Source of the DNA: Haemonchus contortus
Lineage: Eukaryota; Nematoda; Chromadorea; Rhabditida; Trichostrongylidae
NCBI GenBank assembly: GCA_000469685.2
Contig: LS997566.1
Coordinates: 5,177,845 to 5,241,844, forward strand
Length of the DNA stretch: 64,000 nt
Direction of reading: 5' to 3'
In this document: positions 48,187 to 58,511 of the stretch, one piece after another
Layout: each line of letters opens with the position of its first letter
How positions within the stretch are numbered: the stretch's first letter is position 1
Position numbers and translations under genes: made by a program
Notes under the pieces: model-generated
The model's database searches: none
What the model was told of the DNA's origin: nothing
Seen by the model: only the letters and a program-made list of their open reading frames with translations

Positions 48187-50124
48187 AGAAGGTCTTTCAG
48201 GGCGTGGGACGCTTTTTGAAAATGGTTTTTTGCATGGTATAGGGGCATGAGCACTGAGTATAAAACTATGGTCCATTTCCGCTAAATGGCCTTCTGAATG
48301 CCAAAAAACGACTGAAAACGATTTTGTCAGGAATCGCCGTTTTAACCCATTCAGCGTCGTTTGTTTCATTCATGGCGTCGACTGTTCGTACAGTAGAGGG
48401 CGCCAGTTGACTGCGCATTGAAAATAACGTGAAAGGTAGCCAAAAAAGGGGACCACATGTTGAAAAGTGCGGGGAAGTTTCATATAGACTCTCCACGGTT
48501 AGACTGCCAACAGCGTTGGATGGTGTGGTGGATAGCGATGTGGACCTCGAGGAAGGACGACTAGGATGGGTTGGGGGTTCGGAAACTCCGGGCCTTGCCG
48601 TTTTTGCATTTTATGCTGCCACCTCCAGATTGGCTCCATATTGCACCAGGGCCAAAGCAAGTGCCTGACTGGTCATGGTCGTGTGGTAGTGACCAGGACC
48701 AGCCAGGCACACCTCTACAAACCATTAGAATTGTTGTGTGGAGCGCTATCAGTGAAGGAGCTTCCAGGCTCAACACTCCCAGTCCTCCGTTCCTACCTCC
48801 GAGTGCTCCTTTCCTACCCTCCCCCCCCCCCCTCACTCAACTTCCTCACGTAGTTTGTTGTCAAAAAACTCGATATCATATCATCTGGCCTTCAGACATT
48901 GTATGGATATTGCAGAGTCCATACAATTCTATGAATGATTTCTCTACGCACACCTCTACAAACCGTTAGAATTGTTGTGTGGAGCGCTATCAGTGTAGGA
49001 GCTTCCAGGCTTCACACTCCCAGGAGTATAAAGGTGCTTCTTAAATTCACACTAAATAAGTGTTGTAATGGGGGGTCCGAACACTATAATATGGTTCCTC
49101 TTTGATGGAAGCTGTCCGCGATCTCGTACGTCAATGCAACGACAACAGGATTCCCGATTCCGACCTTCCTCTAGGCGTCCACCGCGGACTCCTGTAGGAC
49201 AACGAATCAGACTCTCTTTCCACTGGTCTTTTTGCTGAAGCATCCATGAGCATTAGGCTTGATATAAAAAGCTGTCAGCCCTGAAGGGAATCACTGAATG
49301 ATGACTAGATGAAGGGTTTCGGCGATACCCGTTCTTAACCTACGATCCCCTAACTTCGCGTCCGTATGAAGGGCTGGCAGGACACGAACAAGAAGGACAT
49401 CGCTGAAGTCGAGGTGACTACAGAGGATGAGTGGCTGATCGTGAGGACAGAAGGGAATGGAGATGATCAACCAGAAGTGGACAAAAACCATTTAACGGCG
49501 CGAGATCAATGCTAGGGTAAAAAACGGTGAAATCATCGAAATTAGATGAGCCTTTCATCAGTTTTGAAGGAGTTCGGTCGAAATAAAACAACAATCAAAC
49601 CACTACTGATCAACCTGGTCACGACCACACGACCATGACCAGTCAGGCACTTGCTTTGGCCCTGGTGCAATATGGAGCCAATCTGGAGGTGGCAGCATAA
49701 AATGCAAAAACGGCAAGGCCCGGAGTTTCCGAACCATCAACCCATCCTAGTCGTCCTTCCTCGAGGTCCAAATCGCTATCCACCACACCATCAGACGCTG
49801 CTAACAGCTTAACCGTGGAGAGTCTATATGAAACTTCCCCGCACTTTTCAACATGTGGTCCCCTTTTTTGGCTACCTTTCACGTTATTTTCAATGCGCAG
49901 TCAACCGGCGCCTTCTACTGTACGGACAGTCGACGCCATGAATGAAACAAACGACGCTGAATGGGTTAAAAAGGCGATTCCTGACAAAATCGTTTTTAGT
50001 CGTTTTTTGGCATTCAGAAGGCCATTTAGCGGAAATGGACCATAGTTTTATACTCAGTGCTCATGCCCCTATACCATGCAAAAAACCATTTCCAAAAAGC
50101 GTCCCACGCCCTGAAAGACCTTCC
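48187..50124. repeat. Large foldback (inverted repeat, ~510-bp arms)
   Basis: The left arm 48187-48697 and right arm 49614-50124 are nearly identical inverted copies (a handful of substitutions seen by eye). Each arm contains a TTAACCCATTCAGCGTCG motif (48342 on the left; its inverse ends at 49969 on the right), so a TTAA-type element end sits inside each arm. The ~915-bp spacer has a direct repeat and no recognised gene. Open frames within the arms (for example 48266-48496 minus and its twin 49815-50045 plus) are mirror copies, not evidence of a protein. Confidence 0.9.
48708..49023 (+). repeat. 75-bp direct repeat pair in the foldback spacer
   Basis: 48708-48782 and 48949-49023 are near-identical (CACACCTCTACAAACC ... 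CACTCCCAG), 241 bp apart. Between them lie a C-rich run near 48820-48833 and a short inverted TTGTATGGA/TCCATACAA pair. Confidence 0.85.
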
Positions 50125-50303
50125 TTGTTAGGCCTTTAGATTGAGGTCGTAGGCCCTTTTAGGCCCACGATCTACTTACACTACTATTTTGTTTCACTTC
50201 TATTTATCTATTGATTTTTATATTTTTATTTATTTACCCCATCAACTATTTTTATTCTATTTTTTATTTTAGTTTTATTTATTTATCTCCTTTTTTTATT
50301 CAG

Positions 50304-50510
50304 ATTCCTTTAACCGAGGCTATCCTTCTCCACAATCGCTATACAAATAACAGCCGGAAGAACTGTACTGCCGTCAAGCTATTTCCATCGGACGCTATCG
50401 CCCACGAAGTTCAAAAAGCGATGATGGCCAAGAGAACAACTATTTTTCCGAACGGAGCCGATTTTCATTTTGAGATTCAACAACTGCTCGGTATATGTCT
50501 TCAAAAGTGA
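50304..50510 (+). CDS. Candidate terminal exon, product unknown
   Basis: After a strong acceptor (TTTTTTTATTCAG), 68 codons stay open to TGA: begins IPLTEAILLHNRYTNNSRKN, later VKLFPSDAIAHEVQKAMMAK, ends IQQLLGICLQK. Composition is protein-like, but no family is recognised and no upstream exon was identified; the foldback ends only 180 bp before it. The opposite strand also has a short open frame here (50440-50622) without an acceptor, so coding on this strand is favoured but not proven. Confidence 0.35.
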   Translation: MPLTEAILLHNRYTNNSRKNCTAVKLFPSDAIAHEVQKAMMAKRTTIFPNGADFHFEIQQLLGICLQK

Positions 50511-50829
50511 GCTGTACAGGATCAAAGTCACCAATTCCACAAGGAAGATGTTGAAAAAAATAAAAATATTTAGTTGGCGAAAAACTCAGCATTACTGTAA
50601 AACTCCGATCTTGGGCTGCCAAGACATTCTGTTATCACTTGAGGATTGGTATTTCACTTCCGGATCTGATGAATTCCATGCTTTGTGAAGTGAGTTTTTT
50701 TTTCGTTAGGGCGAAGGTCGGATATCATATGGGGGACTTAGAATAGATATGGGCTCACTTCAGGACGTTAAGACATCCATGAATGAGAACTTTGTAAAGT
50801 AAATAGGAACGAAGCGGTAAATGGTGCAT

Positions 50830-51547
50830 TTAAGGCACAGTTCACGATGAAAATGATTTCTGAGATTCCCCCATAGGGTGAATTCTAGGCTCGTGTACCA
50901 TATCTGGGGCTATCAGGTGGGGAAGCGGCCTACCGACCACAGGGAACCCAGGAGAACGTTTGTTGCGCGCGTCCGTCGAAAGTAGGTCACCCGCCCTCTT
51001 TGCGCGCGGCGCACCCCACTGAGGTCTCGACATGACATTAAAGTACCATTAATTCTCAGTAGAGCGAATGATTAGCAATGATTTGTCCGTGTTATCTTCT
51101 CTTAGGCTGACTGCCGTGGACCATGCGCAAATCCTATGCCCCACTGACAACTGCAACGTTTGTCAGAGATCGCGGGATGACGCGCAGCATGCGACAGCTG
51201 CGGCGTGACCTAGTTTCAACGGACGCGCGCAACGAAGCGCGCTCAGGGAACCCATGCAGGAAGCTCAAAGAACATGTCACGACCCATAGCGACAGTAGGA
51301 GGCAGTTTTGTACAGTGCTGGTTGATATAGTTAGCTCTTTGCGCAATCGAAACAACTGAAATTTGTCCGTTCCATGTCATTTCCGTCATGTTAGTCTCGC
51401 CCATCCTTTACATCCTACTCTTGAGTAGCCCTATTTTTCTCAAAATTCGCGAATTTTCTTGCTTTTCTCACTACCGATGAACTATTTCCAGCCTATACTT
51501 CCGAATTTCGAATAGAAAAAGGTACCTCAAAATTGCCGTGCCTTTAA
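50830..51547. mobile_element. MITE of the GGCACAGTTCACGAT family
   Basis: TTAA at 50830-50833 and 51544-51547. The left end is TTAAGGCACAGTTCACGATG; the right end, reversed, is TTAAAGGCACGGCAATTTTG. The body contains the CGCG-rich repeat (TTTCGACGGACGCGCG and TAGTTTCAACGGACGCGCGC), partly in inverted orientation. Confidence 0.7.
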
Positions 51548-52194
51548 CGCACGCATGGTGCAGGGATCGGCTCCTGACGCTCTTTCAGGCCAATCTCCCA
51601 TCTCTTGAAGGGGCTAAGTAGCATCAGACTAGTACTTCCAGGTGTTTTACAGACACCCTCTACTAATCAAAGCAAATCGTTGTTTACCAGCTTTCGTTTA
51701 CGTTGACCAGCTGAATAAATAAATAAATAATTTCAGATTCGGAGTACGTCATCGGGTTAGGGGACGCTGATGAATCTGTTCGAGCCCCTTGCTACTCTCA
51801 TCGAATAATCGCTAAAGATTTCACTTGTGCAATATCGACAACGGCTCTGAATGCCTACAGTAGCGGGGAGCAATGACAGCGAGACGAAGATTTTTCGCTG
51901 TTGTATATCATTTCCCATAGTTTCAACAACACTCACATTTTCTGATGATCTCATCATTGCAGAATTGCATGTGTTAATATAATAGCTAATAAAGCAAATT
52001 CCTTCTTTAAACAGATTTTTACACATGTGCTCTGACTTTGATCTTGAACTCCAAAATCAAGACAAAAAAACCAGTGAGTTGTTGTTTTGGAGTTCTTCCC
52101 CACGAAAGTAAATAGCAGCTAAATAATAATAAATAAATATACAACTTTTCAGTTCTCCATTATCATGCAAGTAGAGGCCCCTAGCCCCACCCCC

Positions 52195-52900
52195 CGGGTG
52201 AGCTTCTTTTGGCGTGTCCGTCGAAACTAGGTCATGACGCAGCCGTCGCACGCGGCGTGTCAGCCGCGATCTTTGACAATTGTCGCACTTGTCAGCGGGG
52301 CATACGAATTGCGCTTGGTCCACGGCATCCAGCTAAAAGTGAGGATAACACGGAATTGTGCGGACCATTCGTTCTTAGGTCCTTCCAATTTATTTCTCGA
52401 CGTTAAGTTTTATCACCAGCGAAGGCTGCACTCAACACCCGGTGCTTGATGACCCAGTTCGTTTGATGGCAATGGGTAAGCTGAGGACATGCGTCTCGGC
52501 TAGCCAGCTCTAGTCACTTCTGCCTTATTTCCTGTTGTCCAGTTAGGAGAAATGTGTGAAGAGGAGGGCATAGGGACAACTTTCTAACGCTGCCTATTCC
52601 TAATGCGCAGTAAAGGAGTGGAAAAAAATCATCCCTCGAACTTATAGCCTCTAACTCAAAAACGGGAGGAATTATACTGGTAACAGCCTAGAATCATAGT
52701 GCCAGTCGCCCATTGCAAAGCCACTCCGATGAGCTCATTGTCGGCTTAAAAAGAAGAAATCACTGACTAGTCCAAATCATTCATTCCACTGGCACTTAGG
52801 GATTCTGTAATGCCATCCCGAGATCACATTGGACTGCGCCGCGCGCGAATCGGCCGCGATCACTTAGTTTCGACGGACGCGCGGAACGAACATTCCCCCT
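52195..52900 (+). repeat. CGCG-rich interspersed repeat, copy B and fragment
   Basis: 52205-52690 parallels the copy at 19600-20130. A further fragment (CCGCGCGCGAATCGG ... TTTCGACGGACGCGCGGAAC) lies at 52828-52890. Short open frames across these copies read DLVSTDARN-like peptides in several places only because the repeat is conserved in DNA. Confidence 0.65.
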
Positions 52901-53191
52901 GACCATCACCCCCACCTAACACTGCCATAGTCCTGAGGCAGAAAATGAATTGGTGATTAATATTAATGGAGCTTTCCTGAGAACGAGTATTTGAAAGATT
53001 TCTAGCGTCAGGGCCGCAGAATGCTGTAGGGAAGTCTTGGTCAGGACAATTTGGCTAATCGAAGGTCAGAATGGGAGCCCTCTTTAGTCAGTTTTATGTC
53101 GCCTAAAGATGGGGAAAACTTGTTTCCGGTCGTACTCAATCAAATTTACACCTATTACTCCGTTCGAGACTGCAAATGGTTAAGATTCCAG

Positions 53192-53407
53192 TGCATGCAC
53201 GAGGCGACCGCCAGAATAGACAATTCGGCAGCAATTTTGGTATCGTCTGCTCCTCCATTCCCATTTATTCAATTGTGGCGTCTTCTACAAAAGCGGGCCT
53301 TGTTTTCTATTTCAGGGGTTCTATTAAGGGAAACCATTAGTTTGGAAAGAATTCAAGAAAAAAAACATGAGGTTGCCAAAAGAAAATCTGCTTTGGCTCA
53401 TGAATGA
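53192..53407 (+). CDS. Candidate two-exon gene 3' end, product unknown
   Basis: 53316-53407 follows an excellent acceptor (TGTTTTCTATTTCAG) and encodes VLLRETISLERIQEKKHEV, ending KSALAHE and TGA: charged, likely helical. 53192-53239 (acceptor GATTCCAG, donor GTATCG) joins in matching phase (HARGDRQNRQFGSNF). No upstream exon or homology was recognised. Confidence 0.3.
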   Translation, partial: CMHEATARIDNSAAILVSSAPPFPFIQLWRLLQKRALFSISGVLLRETISLERIQEKKHEVAKRKSALAHE

Positions 53408-54197
53408 GTGATCCTGCACATTCCCATATCAGTAGAGATAATTACCTCCCAATCAGTCACTAGTATACAATGTGGAACTTCCACAACTTTAAAGAGCATG
53501 CTGACAAAAAGCTGTGGAAGTTACTTTTATTTACTTGAGAGGAGTAACCTAAACTGTCAAAGCTGTTGTTGCAAAACAAGATCGTTTTCCAAACATTTAT
53601 CTACCTTTTCACTTTCGCTTTCATTTTCACTTTCTTCCGCTGCTTCCCCAAACAATTTCTAGCATATTCTACTTGTACTAGAGAACTTGTTCAATTTCAC
53701 TAAGGAGTTGGTACCAATGGAGGTGGCCGAGAACTATTCTCGAGGTCAACTTGTTTGAAGTAGTTCCACACCATGCTAATCGGTGATCATCCATCTGGTC
53801 GGAACTGGGAATGTAGTTTACGAAAACCCTTGCTCGTTGATCGGAGAACTTCGGAATAACACAATAGTTCCAGACAAACTCCTTTCGGCCAACACTCTCC
53901 CTTTCAAACTAACAAGGTCGTCTGCCTGCAGAGATCCTCTTCGATACCTTCATTGTTGCATTAGCCTTATCAAAGCATCCTACTATACACGATTACTCAC
54001 AGGGGTTATGAGATTATCAGAATCTGACCTCCAGTTGAATTAGTCTGTATAAGAGTCTCAATCAACTACGTGACCGTAAAAGTCTGAGTAATTTAGGGGC
54101 AGTGAGAGCATTGGCATTAAAACACTTTTCTGAATCAGCCACTGTTGAAAGTACTTAATCCAAAGGGGTAGGGATTACCCTCATACAATGAACTGCT

Positions 54198-54493
54198 GGG
54201 CGGAGGTGGTGTAATGGCAAGTGGCGCACTGTATCACATGCACGGCCAAGGGTTCGAATCCCGGATCGATGCCCGCCTAGGCCAACCAAGCCTTCCATCC
54301 CTCTGGGGTCGGCGAATTGGTACCAGACTCGCCTGAGAGGACAAAAGCACTGACTTGTACATGGGCTGGCCACCGCAAGTCATTGTATACGCCGCATACG
54401 CACTCAATACGCCGCTGCGATTCTGAATGGAAGTCGAGTGCGGGGGCGCATCTTACAGACGGGATTGAATAACGCCAAAAACTTTATCCTTTG
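54198..54493 (+). repeat. tRNA-derived SINE, copy 8 (best preserved)
   Basis: Full-length: GGGCGGAGGTGGTGTAATGG with A box, B box GGGTTCGAATCCCGG, CCTAGGCCAACCAAGCC, GGTACCAGACTCGCCTGAGA, CGCTGCGATTCTGAATGG and the tail ACTTTATCCT. Useful as the reference copy for the family in this window. Confidence 0.85.
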
Positions 54494-54544
54494 ATGAACT
54501 GTTGCTCAGAATAGGCCCCAATCATTTGGCATTTACTGAAGACG

Positions 54545-54596
54545 AACCATCGAAATATTGATACTTTCCGCTGGAAGTATCATTATTTCGATGGTT
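54545..54596. repeat. 22-bp stem hairpin
   Basis: AACCATCGAAATATTGATAC-TT and its inverse (one mismatch) flank an 8-base loop. It lies about 50 bp after the SINE copy 8. Function unknown. Confidence 0.8.
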
Positions 54597-56921
54597 TTCT
54601 TGGATGATAACGCCGTGGTCAAAACGTCAAATAGGGGCGGGTCACGAGAGTTTATTGCCGAGATTTGCTGAGGCCCATCACAGTACTGAACACCAGGTAG
54701 AAATATTGCGCTTTTTCCTAATCTGTTAGTGATAGTCCTATGATAGTTAATGATAACCCAATTATGATCAAGCGAAGGCTAGTTTGGCCCCATATCCACC
54801 ACCTTCCTCGACTGTTTTCTTGGCAATTTAGGTGCAGTACTGATACGATCCTATGTCAAGGTCGTTAGGTCTACCTCGCACCTAGAACCTTTGAAGCAGA
54901 AAACAGGAATCACGAAGTGCTGTTATTGAGAAAGTCTGAAGATCGTATCTATAAAGATTGACGTTCACTCGTTGAAAACAACGTTGCAATCTGCTTTCAT
55001 TACTATCAAATCGAGAAAGGGCTCTTTGTTGGTAACCAGCATCACCGTTTTCAACCGATCAGACCGTTTTTCCTCTTTTCATGTCGATCACAAGCTGGTT
55101 CAGCTTCAGCGATCAAGCCAATTCCGATTGCTTTTGCATAAACATTTCCTCCCGGGAGAATGTAAACATTCACAAATGCGCGAATGACAGTCTCTAACGG
55201 CTGTTTCAAGAGATCGTTGATATGTTCTCGATTTCCTCTTTGTATTATCATTCCTACACCTGTTCTAAGCATAACTTATGCTAATGATCACTACTTTTCT
55301 GCCTGCACATCACTGCTTGTATCTTCTCTGAGTTTTTTTACAGATTGTTAGCTTTTAATGGTATTCCCCTACAATGTTGTAAAATACACCCACTTGAGAT
55401 TTTATCATATTCCTCACAATGTGGGAATTTTTGTCCACTTGGGAACCCTCGAAAAATTTTCCGAAAACCAATATCTTTTTGGATACTTCTGGTAGCATAT
55501 AACGAGAATATGTCCGCATCAATTGAAACTGGATCAATCTGTTAATTCATCCTCCGTGCTGAATGCCTTCCAAATCGTTCTACGATTGCGCATGGGAGTC
55601 GAAAACATGGCGCATCTATAAAAGGCCAGTATCAAGTATTGCGTGTCAACAAAACGCTCACAATATCCTCCCACTGAACTCCCATACTTTTTTGAAAAAA
55701 TGCTCGGCTAAGTCTCAAGAAACATGAGTAGATAAAGATAGAATCTGGATTTTTGGAAACTGCATAACTAAGTTTTCTAAGACTAACTCCTAGCAACTGA
55801 CTCCAAAACACTTATAGCTTCGAATTCTGGACAGCGAGTGCTCTTTGGGAGGGAAAGAATGCTAACCTCGTAGAGGACATCTTTTTCTTGTCTCAGCAAC
55901 ACTTGAGTGGATTGATCAAGAGCGAACCTTCACATCACTGCTGGAAGAACAATACTAACTAGATTCAAAGGCAGTCGATGATTTCAATGAAACCCCGTAA
56001 ACTACATAGTGAAAGGAGCGGTGACTACTCAATCGAGAGTTTTTCATGGCCTGCTTCGGATTCGGTAAAGATTAGGATTTTCGTTGGAAATAATAGGAAC
56101 GAGAAGTTCCACGTTGATGTTTCATAGGATGCGCCAGACACTTGAAATCCATCCATAAACGTAATCACGTTTGGATGCTTGCTTGATTCATAAAATGACT
56201 GTGCAAAAGTCAGCCCACCCAGAAGTCCGCGAATTTTTAGGAAAAGTCGTATTTTGACGGCTCCCTGTCAGTCTGAGGCCATAAATTTTGAACTTCTTCG
56301 GTGCTCTCCTACGACTTTTGAGCAAATATTGGGAAGAATCTTTAATGTGGGGGCAGGCATCTGAAGAAAAGAAGGAGCAGCTCCTATTCTTAACCTGGTA
56401 TGATCATTGAGGGCAGAAAGCCAGAAACGACTTGAATGCTAAGATTGCTGGGATACCATCGAAAAGCCTGAAGGATGTAATTCGGGCATCTTTTCAGAGA
56501 TGGTATGCGAGAACAAGAAAATTTCTGGAATTCTGTAATACTTCTCGAAAAAAATTCACTAATACGAAGCGTTGCTGACGTCTTTCCCACCGCTCACGTG
56601 AGGGCTAACTTATTTCCCTACAAGAAGTGCCTACATCAGCAACAGTACATGGCTAGAGGCCGGTCATTGTTGTGAAACATCTGTTCTTCCGCTACATCTT
56701 CCCTGCATCGTTCATTAACCGTAGATGACGTCGTACTCATAAGATTCGGACATTTTTCTCTGAAATGCTCTCTTTGTTCACGAACTTTCTTTTGAGGCTG
56801 CACGACTTTCTTTCGGCTCAAGAACGTTCCTGAGTTCCGGGAATCCTCCCAAACTTCATAAGGAGCCATTCCCTTTTCACTTTGATGTCATGAATGTTGA
56901 CATGACCAGTTTTTCGAGAAA
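54597..56921. other. No recognised gene
   Basis: Contains the short repeat at 56127 and an interesting open block on the minus strand at 55051-55272 (NREHINDLLKQPLETVIRAF). The same DNA is also open in a second minus-strand frame rich in Cys after a TTATGCTTAG site. The two readings cannot be distinguished, so no gene is called. Confidence 0.35.
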
Positions 56922-57180
56922 GGTGGTGTAGGGCCAAGTGGTGCACTATCGTATGCATGGTCCTGGTATCGAACCTCTAGTTGATACCTGATCAGGCAAA
57001 ACAACCTCTGCGACCTTTTGGGGGCGGTTATCTGATACCGGACTCGTCTGGGAAGAGAAAAAACTAATTTTAACATCGGCTGGATACCACGAGCCATGAG
57101 CATAGGCAACATCAGCATTCAAAACGTTATCACAGTCCTGAATAGAATCGGAGCATTTCACAGACAGAACTGATCGACAG
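56922..57180 (+). repeat. tRNA-derived SINE, copy 9
   Basis: AGGTGGTGTAGGGCCAAGTG, a diverged B box (GGTATCGAACCTC), GATACCGGACTCGTCTGGGA body and CACAGACAGAACTGATCGAC tail. Confidence 0.75.
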
Positions 57181-57221
57181 CTTAATCCCAAATGTGCTTA
57201 GTGAATTTACTCCTTTATTAA

Positions 57222-57491
57222 ATGGAATTTAAATCTGTAAACGATCTCAATATTAGAATTGAATTTGATACTTCATTGAGGGTCGAGCCTTCCTTTCGAA
57301 GTGCGCCATCAATGCAGCTATCACCACCTGCATTTATGGTTAGTGCTTTCAGAACGGCCCAAATTCAACATGATTCACGTCGTCAATTCTTCTCACAGGG
57401 CTCTTTTGTTCCCATTCAAAACCCACTTCTTGCGGTCTCATGGCATGCCAACCAAATTCACACTACTTACAGATTCCACATTACCAGTTGA
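57222..57491 (+). CDS. Candidate small two-exon ORF
   Basis: ATG at 57222; exon 57222-57338 (MEFKSVNDLNIRIEFDTSLR to PPAFM, donor GTTAGTGC), a 60-bp intron ending TTCTCACAG, then 57399-57491 (GSFVPIQNPLLAVSWHANQ to ITS, stop). Both exons are phase 0. The frame is also open through the intron. It begins about 40 bp after a SINE. No homology recognised; it may be a fragment of an older gene. Confidence 0.3.
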   Translation: MEFKSVNDLNIRIEFDTSLRVEPSFRSAPSMQLSPPAFMVSAFRTAQIQHDSRRQFFSQGSFVPIQNPLLAVSWHANQIHTTYRFHITS

Positions 57492-57494
57492 GCT

Positions 57495-58470
57495 CCTGTA
57501 TTGAAGGTGCTTTTTTATAATTTTTATAATTTATTCCCCAAGCTAGTATGAATCGCATTACAAGCGCCAAAAAAATCTTTCGAAGCTCTTTAACCAAGGT
57601 TCGTTTAGCTCGCAGATTCTGAAAGGAGGAATAAGTATGAACTCAGGATTTTCTCGGCCCCGTTTTGTTTCAAATTTTATATTTGTCAATAAATATATCT
57701 GCTTAATGCCCGGATTCATTTGGAATCCATTCTGTACCCTTTACGCCTTCGTCTTATAAATTCCAATCTTGACCTAGTTTCGGCGCATTGACCTCGATGG
57801 CACCTCCTGACCATCATTTGTTGGCATTAGTTAGACTGGAATCTGTGAAATTGAAGGGATCTATGGGAGGAGAGTGTAACTTCCATCATATAGACTTATT
57901 TGGTACAACGAGTTCTTCTGAACAGGGCAAAACTCAAGGAGACGAGAAAATCGAAATTCCAGGGAGCTTTTCAAGTACCTATTTGGATTGGGTGAAGCGA
58001 TGGTTTTCTGTTTGATTAACAGACATCTCTAAAATCGCCGCCAAAGTAGGGATACTGGCTATGACGCTATGGGGAAAGCTGATTAACTGCTGGTCATAAC
58101 AGATGAAAACTTCACAGATCAGATCATCTCTAGAAAAGCTTCAGAGCATCCCACAGGCAGCAGCAGAATTTCTTCGATATGTGCACGAATCTTGCTACGC
58201 AATCCTTTCTGTGGTTTCATTGCTCGGAAAAAACTATGACAAGTGTTGTTCGCCGTAGAGGCTTCAATATTTCATTCGATCGGTTTTCTCATCGACATTT
58301 TCCAATGGCACTTTCATTCTCAACCCCCCAACCATGCCCTCTTCTGCCCTGATCACATGACAGTGGCGGGGGGGTAACAGTAGGGGTTTATCACTTCCGT
58401 CGTCATGTTTGCATTTCGACTTCCGCCGCCCACTTGGTAGGCTCGACTCCTCACTCAGTTCGTCAAACTC
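57495..58470. other. Upstream region of the carboxypeptidase gene
   Basis: AT-rich DNA with two overlapping short frames (57788-58015 plus; 58264-58497 minus) that have no recognisable domain. The minus-strand one overlaps the splice acceptor and first exon region of the gene to the right. The promoter of the carboxypeptidase gene should lie here. Confidence 0.4.
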
Positions 58471-58478
58471 TTTCTCAG
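58471..58478 (+). promoter_or_regulatory. Possible spliced-leader acceptor of the carboxypeptidase gene
   Basis: TTTCTCAG, 33 bases upstream of the first in-frame ATG (58512). No intron donor upstream was found. Confidence 0.45.
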
Positions 58479-58511
58479 GATTCCCCTGGAATCTCATCCC
58501 AACTAATCCCT

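Noticed and set aside
48266..50045. Pairs of near-identical ORFs on opposite strands
   Set aside because: They are the two arms of the foldback; symmetry of DNA, not protein conservation, explains them.
50842..52323. Several ORFs with a recurring LVSTDARN-like peptide
   Set aside because: They come from copies of one non-coding CGCG-rich repeat in different orientations.
58264..58497. Minus-strand 77-codon ORF starting with ATG
   Set aside because: It overlaps the putative spliced-leader acceptor of the carboxypeptidase gene and shows no domain or splice partner.
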